This document shows positions 19,298-28,490 of a stretch of 64,000 bases of DNA, piece by piece (position 1 is the stretch's first letter; each line of letters begins with the position of its first letter). This DNA comes from Pelagicoccus sp. SDUM812002. Its GTDB lineage: Bacteria > Verrucomicrobiota > Verrucomicrobiia > Opitutales > Opitutaceae. The stretch lies in the NCBI RefSeq assembly GCF_031127835.1, contig NZ_JARXHX010000001.1:124001-188000 (forward strand). Reading direction: 5' to 3'. A program made the position numbers and the translations under genes. The notes below the pieces were generated by a model. The model was not told the DNA's origin. It was given only the letters and a program-made list of their open reading frames with translations, and made no database searches.

Positions 19298-20698
19298 CTA
19301 GGAAAGTTGTTTCTTCCAGCGAGCCAGTTGCTTGCGTATCTGCTTCGGACCCGGCATACCAGTTCCCTCGCGAGCTTTCATGGCACGTTGCAAATCGAAG
19401 ACTTCAACCCAATCGTCTCCAATCTTTGGATGCAAAGCTTTCGCCTTATCGTCCGGCACCTTATGGAGCGGGCAATCGAGTTTTTCTGCCAATGCTACCA
19501 ATGCGCCCACCACGTGGTGAGCATCGCGGAAGGCGACGCCGCGGTCGACGAGATAGTCCGCCAAATCCGTCGCCAGCAGAGCTGGATCCGCAACAGCAGC
19601 CGCACATTTGTCCCCTCGAAACTCCATCCCCGCAAGGGTTCCAGCGAGCACGTCGAGGCACATCATGATTTGATCGTAGCTATCGAAAACCTGCGGCTTA
19701 TCCTCTTGCAGGTCGCGGTTGTAAGTCAGCGGCAAGCCCTTGACCATGACGAAGAGCGATTGCTCGTTCCCTATGATGCGACCCGACTTTCCACGGAGAA
19801 TTTCGAGGGAGTCCGGGTTTTTCTTTTGCGGCATCAAACTCGAACCGGTGCAAAATGCGTCCGGCAAGACGACGTATCCAAATTCCGAAGAGTTCCAAAT
19901 GATGACGTCCTCAGCTACACGAGAAATGTGAGTCGCCGCTACCGAGCAGGCATGCGCGAAATCGAGGAAGAGGTCGCGATCGGCAACCGAGTCCATAGAA
20001 TTTTGCGTGACCTGCGGCTTGCCGCGAGCATTTACGAACCCGAGGGCCTTCGCCGTTAAATCACGATCAATCGGCAAGGTCGTGCCAGCGATCGCGCCAG
20101 ATCCTAAAGGACACCAATTCGCATTTTCCAGTACCTCCTCGAATCGCTTTATATCGCGGCCAAACATTTCGACGTAGGCGAGGAGATGATGGGCAATCGA
20201 AACAGGCTGGGCACGTTGCAGATGCGTGTATCCAGGTAGAAATACGTCTTGGTTTAGCTCAGCTACTTCGAGGGTCGCTGTCAGCAATGTTTGAAGCTTG
20301 GCGATAACTTGAGAGCAGGCGTCCTTGAAAAAGAGGCGAACATCAGTGGCGACCTGATCGTTACGGCTGCGGGCAGTGTGCATCTTGGCCGCAGCAGGAG
20401 TGATCTTGGTGAGAGCTTGCTCGATGTTCATATGAACATCCTCAAACTCAGCCTTCCACTCCAGCTCACCCTTTGCGATTTGCTTGCTCAGAACGTCTAG
20501 GCCTTTGTGGATTTCACGAAGCTCCTTCTTGGTGAGCAGACCGATGTGTTGAAGCATGGCGGTATGCGCCTTGTTCACTTCGATGTCGTAGGGGGCAAGT
20601 CGTTTGTCGAAAGACACGGATTCGCTGAAGGCCAGCATCAATTCCGCTGGCCCCTTCGAAAAACGTCCACCCCAAGTCGCTTGAGCTTTTTTCGCCAT
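19298..20698 (-). CDS. argH: Argininosuccinate lyase
   Basis: I place the start at ATG 20696-20698 ([17 protein letters not shown]), where the ArgH family normally begins, rather than at an in-frame upstream codon at 20791. The product is 466 aa, a normal length. It carries the fumarase/aspartase superfamily signature [12 protein letters not shown] with the catalytic Ser, plus [12 protein letters not shown] and [10 protein letters not shown]. It cleaves argininosuccinate to arginine and fumarate, the last step of arginine synthesis, in the cytosol. Other arg genes are not nearby. Confidence 0.97.
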   Translation of the reverse strand: MAKKAQATWGGRFSKGPAELMLAFSESVSFDKRLAPYDIEVNKAHTAMLQHIGLLTKKELREIHKGLDVLSKQIAKGELEWKAEFEDVHMNIEQALTKITPAAAKMHTARSRNDQVATDVRLFFKDACSQVIAKLQTLLTATLEVAELNQDVFLPGYTHLQRAQPVSIAHHLLAYVEMFGRDIKRFEEVLENANWCPLGSGAIAGTTLPIDRDLTAKALGFVNARGKPQVTQNSMDSVADRDLFLDFAHACSVAATHISRVAEDVIIWNSSEFGYVVLPDAFCTGSSLMPQKKNPDSLEILRGKSGRIIGNEQSLFVMVKGLPLTYNRDLQEDKPQVFDSYDQIMMCLDVLAGTLAGMEFRGDKCAAAVADPALLATDLADYLVDRGVAFRDAHHVVGALVALAEKLDCPLHKVPDDKAKALHPKIGDDWVEVFDLQRAMKAREGTGMPGPKQIRKQLARWKKQLS

Positions 20699-20777
20699 GC
20701 AGCGTAGGCTTTCGATCGACTCGCGTTTAGCAACAGGAAATTTTCCGCTTTTGGTAAGAGAAGCCCTGCGTAATGGC

Positions 20778-21221
20778 CTATTCCACCGCAAAACTTACCG
20801 AGTCTAAGCCAGCTGCCTGACAGGCGTCCATGACGCGTACCACCATTTGGTGAGGCGTGTCGTCAGAAGGAGCGATGGTGACGCGAGCGACCGACTGAGC
20901 GGATTCGGAACCCTCTCGATATCGATTGAGCATCTGGGCCAATTTGACATAGCGGAGTTGGTCCGGCTCGTCATAGGCGTAGCCATTTACCCAAGCTTTT
21001 CCCTGGGAATCGATCTCAATCATTTGCTCGTCTGGGAAAGAAACTGGTTCGTTGGTTTTGACAATAGCCGGTAAGGAAAATCCGATATCAGCTTCTTGCT
21101 TTTGAATGCTAGAACTCACCATGAAGTAAACAAGCAACAGGAAAACCACGTCAATCATGGGAGCGATTGGAAGCTCGCCCGCCTCATCCCTGGCACTCTT
21201 TCGTTTCATGCAAACCGACAT
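20778..21221 (-). CDS. ExbD/TolR-family biopolymer transport protein
   Basis: The 147-aa protein has the ExbD layout: a short cytosolic N terminus, one transmembrane helix with the functional Asp ([19 protein letters not shown]), and a periplasmic domain ending in a [18 protein letters not shown]-type segment. ExbD works with ExbB/TolQ as a proton-driven motor for TonB. Here it is followed upstream, after 5 nt, by a second exbD, and no exbB is adjacent. An internal ATG at 21209 is an alternative start. Confidence 0.88.
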   Translation of the reverse strand: MSVCMKRKSARDEAGELPIAPMIDVVFLLLVYFMVSSSIQKQEADIGFSLPAIVKTNEPVSFPDEQMIEIDSQGKAWVNGYAYDEPDQLRYVKLAQMLNRYREGSESAQSVARVTIAPSDDTPHQMVVRVMDACQAAGLDSVSFAVE

Positions 21222-21226
21222 CGCTT

Positions 21227-21655
21227 CTAGTTCGAGCCCGCCTGGTAGGTGGCATAAAGGTAGTCGTCGATCCCAGCCGCGGCGGCGACGCGCATAGTCG
21301 CTTTGACCGCAGAGAAAGGCGTGTCCTTGGCAGCCCGAATATTCAGTTTGGCACTTGGCTCGGATTCCCTAAATGCGACAAGAACTTCTGACAGCTCTTC
21401 GGCATCTAGTTGTCGATTTCCCACATAGGTTTTTCCAGAGGAGACGATGCTCAAGATAAGACGACCCGAAAAGTCCTGAGCCACTTTCGCCTCGGGTGAA
21501 TCGGGTAGGTCCAGCTCCAGCTTACTCCCGGCTTGGGACATGGCGCTGGCGGTCATGAAGAAGACCAAGAGGAGAAACACCATGTCGATCATGGGAGCCA
21601 TTGAAACTCCGGCTACCTTGCGACTCCTGGTTTTCGATTGTAGTTGGACTGCCAT
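21227..21655 (-). CDS. ExbD/TolR-family biopolymer transport protein (second copy)
   Basis: The 142-aa protein has the same architecture as its neighbour: basic N terminus, one helix with Asp (APMIDMVFLLLVFFMTASAM), and a periplasmic domain with RAAKDTPFSAVKATMRVAA. The two copies are clearly diverged from each other, so this is an old pair rather than a recent duplication; paired ExbD proteins often form hetero-complexes with one ExbB. It lies just downstream of the SDR gene on the same strand (18 nt). Confidence 0.88.
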   Translation of the reverse strand: MAVQLQSKTRSRKVAGVSMAPMIDMVFLLLVFFMTASAMSQAGSKLELDLPDSPEAKVAQDFSGRLILSIVSSGKTYVGNRQLDAEELSEVLVAFRESEPSAKLNIRAAKDTPFSAVKATMRVAAAAGIDDYLYATYQAGSN

Positions 21656-21673
21656 GACAATGCTCTTTTTCTT

Positions 21674-22372
21674 CTACCAAGGAATCTCTTCTCCTGTATA
21701 TTCGATAAAACTACCGGCGTCTTCTAGGGTGAGCTTCGCTACGGTCTCGATCATCGTGCGAACCGATTCTTCCGGAGTTAGAGTCGCCTCGTGGCCTCCC
21801 ATATCGGTTTTCACCCAGCCGGGACTCACGGCCAACGCGATCACCCCGCGATCCCGCAGGGAGGGGGCAACTTGCCGCACGACCATGTTGAGGGCTGACT
21901 TGCTCGCCGCATAGCTGGAGAGCTCGCCCCCAAGATTGATATCGAAGTCGAAGGATCCCATACGGGAGGAGACGTTGATAATCTTGCCCCCCGGTGCCAT
22001 CACTTTGATAAATGCCTGCATAATCATAGCGGGCCCGACCACGTTTGTTTCGAGAGTTGCAGAGAAGGAGTCGGCGCTCCACTCGCCCACCTTTTCCGCC
22101 ACCGCAATGCCCGCGTTGCTGTAGAGCGCATCCAGTTTGTCACCCCGCTTCGAAAGCATGCTAGCGAGAGATAAGATCGAAAGTGGATCCACCACATCCA
22201 ACGTCTGAACTTCCACGTTTTCGTAGCTTTCGCTCAGGTGGATTAGTGCTTTAGCGGTATCCGTATCTCGGCAAGTGGCAATAACCGCGTCGCCCGCTTC
22301 TGCGTATTGGCATGCTAGCTCCAAGCCAATCCCTCGACTGGCGCCCGTGACAAGAATCGTAGCCATCCCCAA
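21674..22372 (-). CDS. Short-chain dehydrogenase/reductase (C-factor-like)
   Basis: The 232-aa protein is a classical SDR: the TGASRGIG nucleotide-binding motif near the N terminus, LYSNAGIA (NAG), an INVSSRMGS strand with the catalytic Ser, and YAASKSALN with the catalytic Tyr and Lys. The end (VSPGWVKTDMGG) resembles C-factor/CsgA-type SDRs. NAD(P)-dependent oxidoreductase of unknown substrate. It may be the first gene of a unit with the two exbD genes. Confidence 0.9.
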   Translation of the reverse strand: MGMATILVTGASRGIGLELACQYAEAGDAVIATCRDTDTAKALIHLSESYENVEVQTLDVVDPLSILSLASMLSKRGDKLDALYSNAGIAVAEKVGEWSADSFSATLETNVVGPAMIMQAFIKVMAPGGKIINVSSRMGSFDFDINLGGELSSYAASKSALNMVVRQVAPSLRDRGVIALAVSPGWVKTDMGGHEATLTPEESVRTMIETVAKLTLEDAGSFIEYTGEEIPW

Positions 22373-22478
22373 ACGCTAGCGTACTAGGGCTTTATGGAAA
22401 GCATCAATTTTGCACGACTTGCACTGTGAGTGTTGCGGTCTTGACGACGCCACTTACAAGCGGCCAGCTTCTCCAAAC

Positions 22479-23027
22479 CTAGGCTTTATCCTCCTCTTGC
22501 AAATAACTGGAAGGAACGAAGCTATTGGCCAGAAAACCAAGAGCTCCCTTCGCATCAGAAACGATGTATTCGATTTCCTGATCAAGCGGGTTCTTCCAAT
22601 CTTCGGCGATTTCTAGAATACCATCCGAGGCGGAATTGTCTTCCACAACTGCAACGACTCCGGCTTCTCCATCCATTTCGTCGTCCGTATTCAGATATTG
22701 GTAGCCAGCTAAGACTACCGCGAGGGCTGCCACGGCCATCCCCGCATTTCGGATCCAAGCTCCCCATAGCGGAGATCTACTGTTTTCCTGCTCCGCGGCA
22801 TAATCCTCCTCCGCGATCTGTCTGAGGACTCGGGCCGCCATGCTGTCGCCAGAAAAGCTGCCTGAGTGGCTAGGACGTCTCTGTAGCTCACGGGTTAGGA
22901 CATCGCCAAAGGCTTTTTCTTTCGATAGAGCTTTATCGCTGCGACAGGCACGCTCGAGCCAAGCCGGCAGGTCCTTATCTGAAGCTTGGTACCAGTTGAT
23001 TAGAAATTTGTATATTGGCGTCATCAT
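22479..23027 (-). CDS. Putative anti-sigma-like membrane protein
   Basis: The 182-aa protein has a cytosolic N-terminal domain with charged helices (LERACRSDKALSKEKAFGDVL, RVLRQIAEEDYAAEQ), one transmembrane helix (AGMAVAALAVVLAGYQYL) and an acidic C-terminal part. Its start codon overlaps the stop of the ECF sigma gene (TAATG junction), the usual position and layout of an anti-sigma factor. There is no zinc-binding HxxxCxxC motif, so the assignment rests on context and topology only. Confidence 0.6.
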   Translation of the reverse strand: MMTPIYKFLINWYQASDKDLPAWLERACRSDKALSKEKAFGDVLTRELQRRPSHSGSFSGDSMAARVLRQIAEEDYAAEQENSRSPLWGAWIRNAGMAVAALAVVLAGYQYLNTDDEMDGEAGVVAVVEDNSASDGILEIAEDWKNPLDQEIEYIVSDAKGALGFLANSFVPSSYLQEEDKA

Positions 23028-23623
23028 TAGCGTTCCCTCGGGTTTTCGATTGTCCGCAGTTTCTTAAGTTGGTTGCGCGCTCGGAATAGAATAATTTTCA
23101 CGTTCGTTTGCGACTTCCCCATGATCTTGGAAATCTCCTCGACCGATAGGTCATCGATATACTTGAGGCTTAACGCCTCTCGAAAGTCCGGTTTCAGCTT
23201 TTGGGCAGCGCTCCATACCCAACTCTTCTCATCCTCACGCGAGGCTTCTAGGTCAGGGGTGTCAGAAGACTCGACGATATCGTATTCGAGCGCTTCGGTT
23301 GGCTTGCTATCGCGGAAGTGGTTATACGCTGTGCGGCGGGCAATAGTGTATATCCAAGTGGAAAAGCTGTATTTGTTGTCGTAGCGGTGGATGTTGCGGT
23401 AGGCCTTGACGAAGGTGTCTTGCGTGAGGTCCTCCGCATCCTGTCGGTTCCGCGTATAGCGCAAGAGGAAGTTGCGAAGCTTGTCCTGATGCTCCTCCAC
23501 TAAGGCTGCGAAACCGGCACGGTCGATTCCGTTCCCTGCGGGTAGGGATTGAGCGGTATCAACGTTTGTCACAGAGCCGGTCACGGTCGCTTGGGTAGGA
23601 GTAAAAACTGAAGTACTAGTCAT
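23027..23623 (-). CDS. RNA polymerase ECF-type sigma factor
   Basis: The 198-aa protein has sigma region 2 (LRNFLLRYTRNRQDAEDLTQ, FVKAYRNIHRYD, FSTWIYTIARRTAYNHFRD) and region 4 (LSLKYIDDLSVEEISKIMGK, VKIILFRARNQLKKL). About 40 extra residues precede region 2. It directs RNA polymerase to its own promoter set, probably under control of the membrane protein encoded immediately downstream. Its start overlaps the end of the upstream gene by 8 nt, so all three genes form one unit. Confidence 0.93.
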   Translation of the reverse strand: MTSTSVFTPTQATVTGSVTNVDTAQSLPAGNGIDRAGFAALVEEHQDKLRNFLLRYTRNRQDAEDLTQDTFVKAYRNIHRYDNKYSFSTWIYTIARRTAYNHFRDSKPTEALEYDIVESSDTPDLEASREDEKSWVWSAAQKLKPDFREALSLKYIDDLSVEEISKIMGKSQTNVKIILFRARNQLKKLRTIENPRER

Positions 23624-24656
23624 GTCCAGCGTAGGCGAGCACTTGACCCTGCCCCAGCTCCTTCATGCACTCGCTTATCGATGAGGTGCTCTGGCCATGG
23701 CCGTTGTCGTGGCCATGGTCGTGCTCGTTCATCATTTCCATCGCGGTACCGATCAAGCTCATGAGTTTTTCGACTGGATAGCGGAAATCGAGAGACACGA
23801 AGTCATCACCTTGCTGAACGTCCACACTGTCTACCACTTCCATCATACTCTGGTTTTCAACCTGGGTGAAGGAGGCTAGCGCGAGCAATCCTCTCACTAT
23901 TTGGGAAAGTTGCATGGAGATCTTGGGCCCCTCCGTCGTCAGAATCACATTGGCACGGAATTCACCTTCGTCTTCGCCGATAGAGAGCTGACCACCCTTC
24001 GTCTTCTGGAGCATGCGGGCTTGAGGAGGCACGTTCTTGAAATCGTTAATCCCGTTCGCCGAAACCATCAGGAAAAATCCTGCGTCCTCGTTCAAGACGA
24101 GCTTCTCGTCAAGGTCATCAATGTTCTCCGCTTTCCCATCGATGACGGCATAAGCTTTCTCGATGCTGTCGAAGTTTTTGCCCGCGATCGCGTAGTTCTT
24201 GTTCGGAAAGGCCAAGAAGAGCTCACCTTCTAACAGAAACGTTTGGTAGGGCTTGTCTTCGAGTCGCTTAAGCGGGCTCTCCGTCCCCTCCATTTCTTGA
24301 TGAGCGACCAATCCTTCGAAAATCGCCTGCAATCGGTTGCCCGTCTTTAGAATAATTACGCTCTCAGTTCCCGCTGACTCGGTGTAACTCGCTCCGTAAG
24401 CGGTGAAGGACTTGATTTCGGACAAAACAAGATCCACGTCGATGCTGAGCTTGCTCTGGTTTGCTTTGGCGACGACTTCCTTGAGCTTCGCGACACCGAT
24501 ATCGCTGAACGATGACTTCATGACTCCCTCCATGTCAATATGGGCCAACCACTTAGCATCCTTCGCAATTTCAGTTTTTACGAGGGGTGCCGCCGTTAGC
24601 CACGTGGCTGCTGCAACGGCTCCGGCGATTAGAATGCAAAATTGTTTGTTTATCAT
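23616..24656 (-). CDS. Exported protein of unknown function with His-rich C terminus
   Basis: The 346-aa protein has a signal peptide (FCILIAGAVAAATWLTAAP) and a single alpha+beta body without recognised motifs. A short His/Asp/Gly-rich patch (EHDHGHDNGHG) lies near the C terminus and could bind metal. It overlaps the downstream sigma gene by 8 nt, which ties its expression to the sigma/anti-sigma pair; it may be a sensed or regulated envelope protein. I do not recognise the family with certainty. Confidence 0.7.
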   Translation of the reverse strand: MINKQFCILIAGAVAAATWLTAAPLVKTEIAKDAKWLAHIDMEGVMKSSFSDIGVAKLKEVVAKANQSKLSIDVDLVLSEIKSFTAYGASYTESAGTESVIILKTGNRLQAIFEGLVAHQEMEGTESPLKRLEDKPYQTFLLEGELFLAFPNKNYAIAGKNFDSIEKAYAVIDGKAENIDDLDEKLVLNEDAGFFLMVSANGINDFKNVPPQARMLQKTKGGQLSIGEDEGEFRANVILTTEGPKISMQLSQIVRGLLALASFTQVENQSMMEVVDSVDVQQGDDFVSLDFRYPVEKLMSLIGTAMEMMNEHDHGHDNGHGQSTSSISECMKELGQGQVLAYAGHD

Positions 24657-24730
24657 TTTGGTAATGCGTTTGTTGCCTGAAGATTCACCTTCCGAGGCAT
24701 TTCGGTTACGAAAAAAATTCAGATAGTTTA

Positions 24731-25492
24731 TCAGGCCTCTTTTTCGCTACCGACCACGTAGCGAGACTGACTAAAAATCGCGGCTCCAAGGACGATGCCG
24801 ATCAACCCGGTGGCCAGAATCCATGCAAAAGAGTTGAGCTCTAAATTTCCATCGCCAGAGGTCAGGCCATTCAAAAGTGTTTTGGCGTGGAAACTTACGG
24901 CCAACCGTTGGACTCCGTTGGGAATAGCTCCCAAGCCAAGCTCCACAAAAGAGTAGTAGAAAATCCCGAGCACCACGAACTTGGACGAGAACGAGCTAAT
25001 TGCTCCGGATATGGCGGTGAAGCTGGCGACCACCACAACCACGGTAAGCCACAAGCTAAGAAAAGCTCCACCCCCCAACGCTCCCAGAGCCAAACCGGCC
25101 AAACTGATCCCCACCAATGCCGAACCGACTATGGAAAACGTGCCGAGAAAGCCGCTAAGCATAAATCCTAAATACAGTTCCACCTTGCTCGCGGGCCGAA
25201 CCCATAAGTATTCGATAGTTCCTTCCTTGAGCTCGCTGCGTAGCGTCTCGCCCCCTTTGGTCAGGCAAAAAATAGGTAGAAACTTCAAAACGAACAATCC
25301 TGCCACCAAACCCTGGTAGCGGCTGGCCGCATTATCGACATCAAGTCTCAAAAGCATCAACAAGAGAAAGCTTGCCACCGCAACTATGGCGTTTCGAGAA
25401 AGGGCCGCGGGTGTCGTCAACTCTTGGATACGCATAAAAAGCACGCCTTTGATCGCTCCAAGACGAGCCTTGTTGGACGTTAAATGGCTCAT
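24731..25492 (-). CDS. ABC-2-type transporter permease
   Basis: The 253-aa protein is hydrophobic with about six predicted transmembrane segments (for example AIVAVASFLLLMLLRL, YLGFMLSGFLGTFSIVGSAL, SLWLTVVVVVASFTAISGAI, ILATGLIGIVLGAAIF). It is the last gene of a four-gene minus-strand operon and overlaps the upstream ATPase gene by 4 nt. Such permeases pair with one ATP-binding subunit to export small molecules or envelope components; the substrate is unknown. Confidence 0.85.
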   Translation of the reverse strand: MSHLTSNKARLGAIKGVLFMRIQELTTPAALSRNAIVAVASFLLLMLLRLDVDNAASRYQGLVAGLFVLKFLPIFCLTKGGETLRSELKEGTIEYLWVRPASKVELYLGFMLSGFLGTFSIVGSALVGISLAGLALGALGGGAFLSLWLTVVVVVASFTAISGAISSFSSKFVVLGIFYYSFVELGLGAIPNGVQRLAVSFHAKTLLNGLTSGDGNLELNSFAWILATGLIGIVLGAAIFSQSRYVVGSEKEA

Positions 25493-26409
25493 CGTGTCAT
25501 CCTTTCAAATATGCTGGAGAGCGCTTGGTTTTTGTTGCGAACCTCGAAGATCTGGCAATCGCAGCCAGCGAACAAGGTCGGCCACTGAGCGAGAAAGTTC
25601 TCCGGTTCGTTTACCCAGATAGTTAGGTCCTGCCCGTCGGCCAAAAAACCCCGCAACAAGCCCTGTGCCTGCAAATGCGCCGCGAGCTCACTAGGCTGAG
25701 AACAGCGGATCGAGATTTCGTCTGACCACTCGACCACCGTCTTGCGTATATCGATCTGGCTTCCTGAAGCGAGGACACGTCCCCAATTTAGCATGACAAA
25801 TCCGCTGCAGAGAAATTCCAGCTCGTGCAGGATATGGCTGGAAACCAGAACACTGGTACCTCCTTGATGCAGCTCCTTTAGGATTTCCCCAAATTCAGAA
25901 CGCCCCATCGGGTCCAGCCCATTCATGGGCTCGTCGAGCACAACCAGTTTAGGATCGTGCATAATGGCCTGAGCCAGCTTCACTCGTTGCTTCATGCCTT
26001 TCGAGTAGGTTCCGATCCGCTTCTTCCAATGCTCCTGACCGAGGCGAGCGCGGTCCAAAGCCTTCGTCGCCAATACCTTTGTCTCACCCCAAGGCGTTCC
26101 CGATACGGAAGCCAGCGCCCGCAACCAATCGACGGGTCGTAGGTCCTTGGGCAGTTGCTCGCGTTCTGGGCAGTAACCTAGATGGCCAAGCAGCTTCGGA
26201 TTGTTTCTCGGGGATTCGCCAAAGACACGTAAAGTCCCCGATGAAGGGGCGAGCTGCCCGGTGATCAACTTGATCAAGGTGCTCTTTCCCGCTCCATTAG
26301 GCCCAACGAGTCCAGTGATTCCAGCGGGAACTTCGAAACTTACATTGTTTAGCCCGAGCACGATTCCGTAGAAGCAGCTGAGCTCTTGCGCTTGAATGAT
26401 TGGTTTCAT
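25489..26409 (-). CDS. ABC transporter ATP-binding protein
   Basis: The 306-aa protein has Walker A GPNGAGKST, signature region YSKGMKQRVKLAQAIM, Walker B LVVLDEPMNGLDP and the switch His in SSHILHE. The C-terminal extension of about 80 residues is typical of CcmA/NatA-type exporter ATPases. It lies between two permease genes with 4-nt overlaps on both sides, so it most likely drives the smaller permease encoded downstream. Confidence 0.94.
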   Translation of the reverse strand: MKPIIQAQELSCFYGIVLGLNNVSFEVPAGITGLVGPNGAGKSTLIKLITGQLAPSSGTLRVFGESPRNNPKLLGHLGYCPEREQLPKDLRPVDWLRALASVSGTPWGETKVLATKALDRARLGQEHWKKRIGTYSKGMKQRVKLAQAIMHDPKLVVLDEPMNGLDPMGRSEFGEILKELHQGGTSVLVSSHILHELEFLCSGFVMLNWGRVLASGSQIDIRKTVVEWSDEISIRCSQPSELAAHLQAQGLLRGFLADGQDLTIWVNEPENFLAQWPTLFAGCDCQIFEVRNKNQALSSIFERMTR

Positions 26410-27416
26410 GAAGAACGCACCCTTCTGCTTACCACGACGATAGAAATGATGCAGTACAGCGACAGTGATAAGAGAGGCAGAAAAACCTCTCCATTGCTGA
26501 TCGGCAAATCGGAAGGTTCGTTTCCGGCGCTTACCCGATTGAAGAAACCACCGAAAAAGGGTAGCATGTTCTGGGCGTCAGTCACGAGGTCCAACATTTT
26601 GAATACTCCGCCGGAGAAGGCGTAGATAGCTTGAATTGGGCTAATGTAATCGAGCGCTGGATGTGCAACACTAGCGACGCTCGCCACGATCCCGAGCGAG
26701 ATCCACCCTAAGATCCAGTAAGCAACCGCTGCTCCAGTTTTTCTAGCGAAGGATGAAACGAGCAAGGCCAGACAACTCAAAGAAAACACCGCTACTAACC
26801 CGACCGTCAGTCCGCGAAGCAAAGACGGAAATGAGTGGTAGAAAAAAGACCAATCCGGCGACAGGAAATTGCTCAATACCCAGGAAGTGATTACCGGTAG
26901 TATCCAAACCACAGAGAGGATTGTCGAAACTACGATGAACTTGCCGATCAGATAGTCCCATCGAGTGAGAGCTTTACTGTTGTAGATAACAATCGCGTTA
27001 CTCGCCAAATCATTAGCGATCAATCGATGCACGAACAAAGCAACAATGATCATCGATAAAAAGGGTCCGCTAAAAGTCAGCAAATAGTACATGACCCGAT
27101 AGATCCCATCGACACAGATTTCTGGATACAAAAGTGCCCAAGAGGTCAGGGCACTGATGATTTTTATGATCTCCTGCCCACCCAGCCCTTCCAACCAGGT
27201 AAGCAAGGCGCTTTCCGGAGCTACTAATTGGCCAAATAAGAAAAAGACTCCACCGAGTAGGAAGGTTTGAGCGAAAGCGAGAACCAGGAAGATCTTTATA
27301 ATCTTGCCCGAGAGGCAGAGCCGAAGTCCGTATCGGGCTATCGAAAGCCGTCGTTGCCAAACCCCTACACTCTTTCCTTCCCAACGCCGATACTGAGCGT
27401 TCCACGCATGCTTCAT
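26406..27416 (-). CDS. ABC-2-type transporter permease
   Basis: The 336-aa integral membrane protein has an N-terminal amphipathic stretch, then about six helices (IFLVLAFAQTFLLGGVFFLF, FIVVSTILSVVWILPVI, GLTVGLVAVFSLSCLALLV, AVAYWILGWISLGIVASVA and others). It overlaps the ATPase genes on either side by 4 nt. Together with the first ATPase of the operon it should form one exporter half-pair; the operon thus encodes two ATPase-permease pairs. Confidence 0.87.
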   Translation of the reverse strand: MKHAWNAQYRRWEGKSVGVWQRRLSIARYGLRLCLSGKIIKIFLVLAFAQTFLLGGVFFLFGQLVAPESALLTWLEGLGGQEIIKIISALTSWALLYPEICVDGIYRVMYYLLTFSGPFLSMIIVALFVHRLIANDLASNAIVIYNSKALTRWDYLIGKFIVVSTILSVVWILPVITSWVLSNFLSPDWSFFYHSFPSLLRGLTVGLVAVFSLSCLALLVSSFARKTGAAVAYWILGWISLGIVASVASVAHPALDYISPIQAIYAFSGGVFKMLDLVTDAQNMLPFFGGFFNRVSAGNEPSDLPISNGEVFLPLLSLSLYCIISIVVVSRRVRSS

Positions 27417-28345
27417 GCAGGAACCCTTTCTTTTTCGAGTGACTGCAAAAAGAGCTCGCTCAAAGCATTAGGACTCTCCTTCACCTCGAGAGGTGAAATC
27501 CCAGCCTCCCTCATCAAGTCGATCAATGGATTAAGCGAGGGCTGACCGTGCACAACCTTTATATTGCCATTGTTAAGAACGGAACAAGCCCATCCTTGGG
27601 CACGGAAAAGGCCTAAGAGCGACTCGGTGTCGTCAGCCGCGACGACTTCCGCCTCAGGACGGCGCCGACCCTTCAAGGCAGATAGGGTGTCGTGAGCCAC
27701 AATGCGCCCTTGGGCAATGATTACGATGCGGTCACAGATCCGATCTACGTCGTGCAGCAGATGCGAGGACAGGACCACGCTGATGCCTGACTCCTTCCAA
27801 ATCCGTTCGATAAGCTCCAAGATCAAAGACTGCCCTTTTGGATCCAAGCCGTTGGTCGGTTCGTCCAAGAAAACGAGATCGGGATCGTGCACGAGGGCCT
27901 GGGCTATTTTTATCCGTTGCTTCATACCGGTGGAATACGTATCCACTTTTCGATAACGCTCCTGCCCCATGCCCACGAAGTCGAGCATTTCATGCGCCCT
28001 CTGACGGGCCGCCTCAAATGGCATGCCGCTTAATTCCCCACAATAAGTCACGTACTCGCAACCCACCATGCCAGGGATATGGCAGTCCTGCTCCGGCGCA
28101 TAACCGATCCGACGGCGCGTCTCGCGCCCGAGCGTATCGATATCGTTGCCGAGCAGGCTGACCTTGCCACCATCCTTTTCCTCGAGTTGCAAAAGGCATT
28201 TGATAAAAGTGGATTTTCCGGCTCCGTTGGGACCGAGCAGACCTATCGCGCCGGCGGGTAAGGAAAGGTCCAGTCCGTCAAGCACAGTTTGAGCCCCATA
28301 GCGTTTAGTCAGGCCACGAGTCTCGATAACGTTTGAGTTAAGCAT
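27413..28345 (-). CDS. ABC transporter ATP-binding protein
   Basis: The 310-aa protein has Walker A GPNGAGKST, signature YSTGMKQRIKIAQAL, Walker B LVFLDEPTNGLDP and SSHLLHD. First gene of the four-gene exporter operon; it is divergent from the xylanase gene with about 145 bp between. It probably energises the 336-aa permease whose start overlaps its stop by 4 nt. Confidence 0.95.
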   Translation of the reverse strand: MLNSNVIETRGLTKRYGAQTVLDGLDLSLPAGAIGLLGPNGAGKSTFIKCLLQLEEKDGGKVSLLGNDIDTLGRETRRRIGYAPEQDCHIPGMVGCEYVTYCGELSGMPFEAARQRAHEMLDFVGMGQERYRKVDTYSTGMKQRIKIAQALVHDPDLVFLDEPTNGLDPKGQSLILELIERIWKESGISVVLSSHLLHDVDRICDRIVIIAQGRIVAHDTLSALKGRRRPEAEVVAADDTESLLGLFRAQGWACSVLNNGNIKVVHGQPSLNPLIDLMREAGISPLEVKESPNALSELFLQSLEKERVPA

Positions 28346-28490
28346 AGAAATAGAGGAGGGTTCGAGGCAAGGTACCCCGGCAGAGGATTGGAAGTTACAG
28401 GCTTTTTCGGGAAACCCGCACAGCTCTAGTGAAAGACTGCGAAGACTCTGGCCAGACCATCGAGCCTGCTACAATCCATTAGAACACCAA

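Noticed and set aside
19307-20059. 250-codon plus-strand frame opposite argH
   Set aside because: Antisense to a clear, full-length argininosuccinate lyase.
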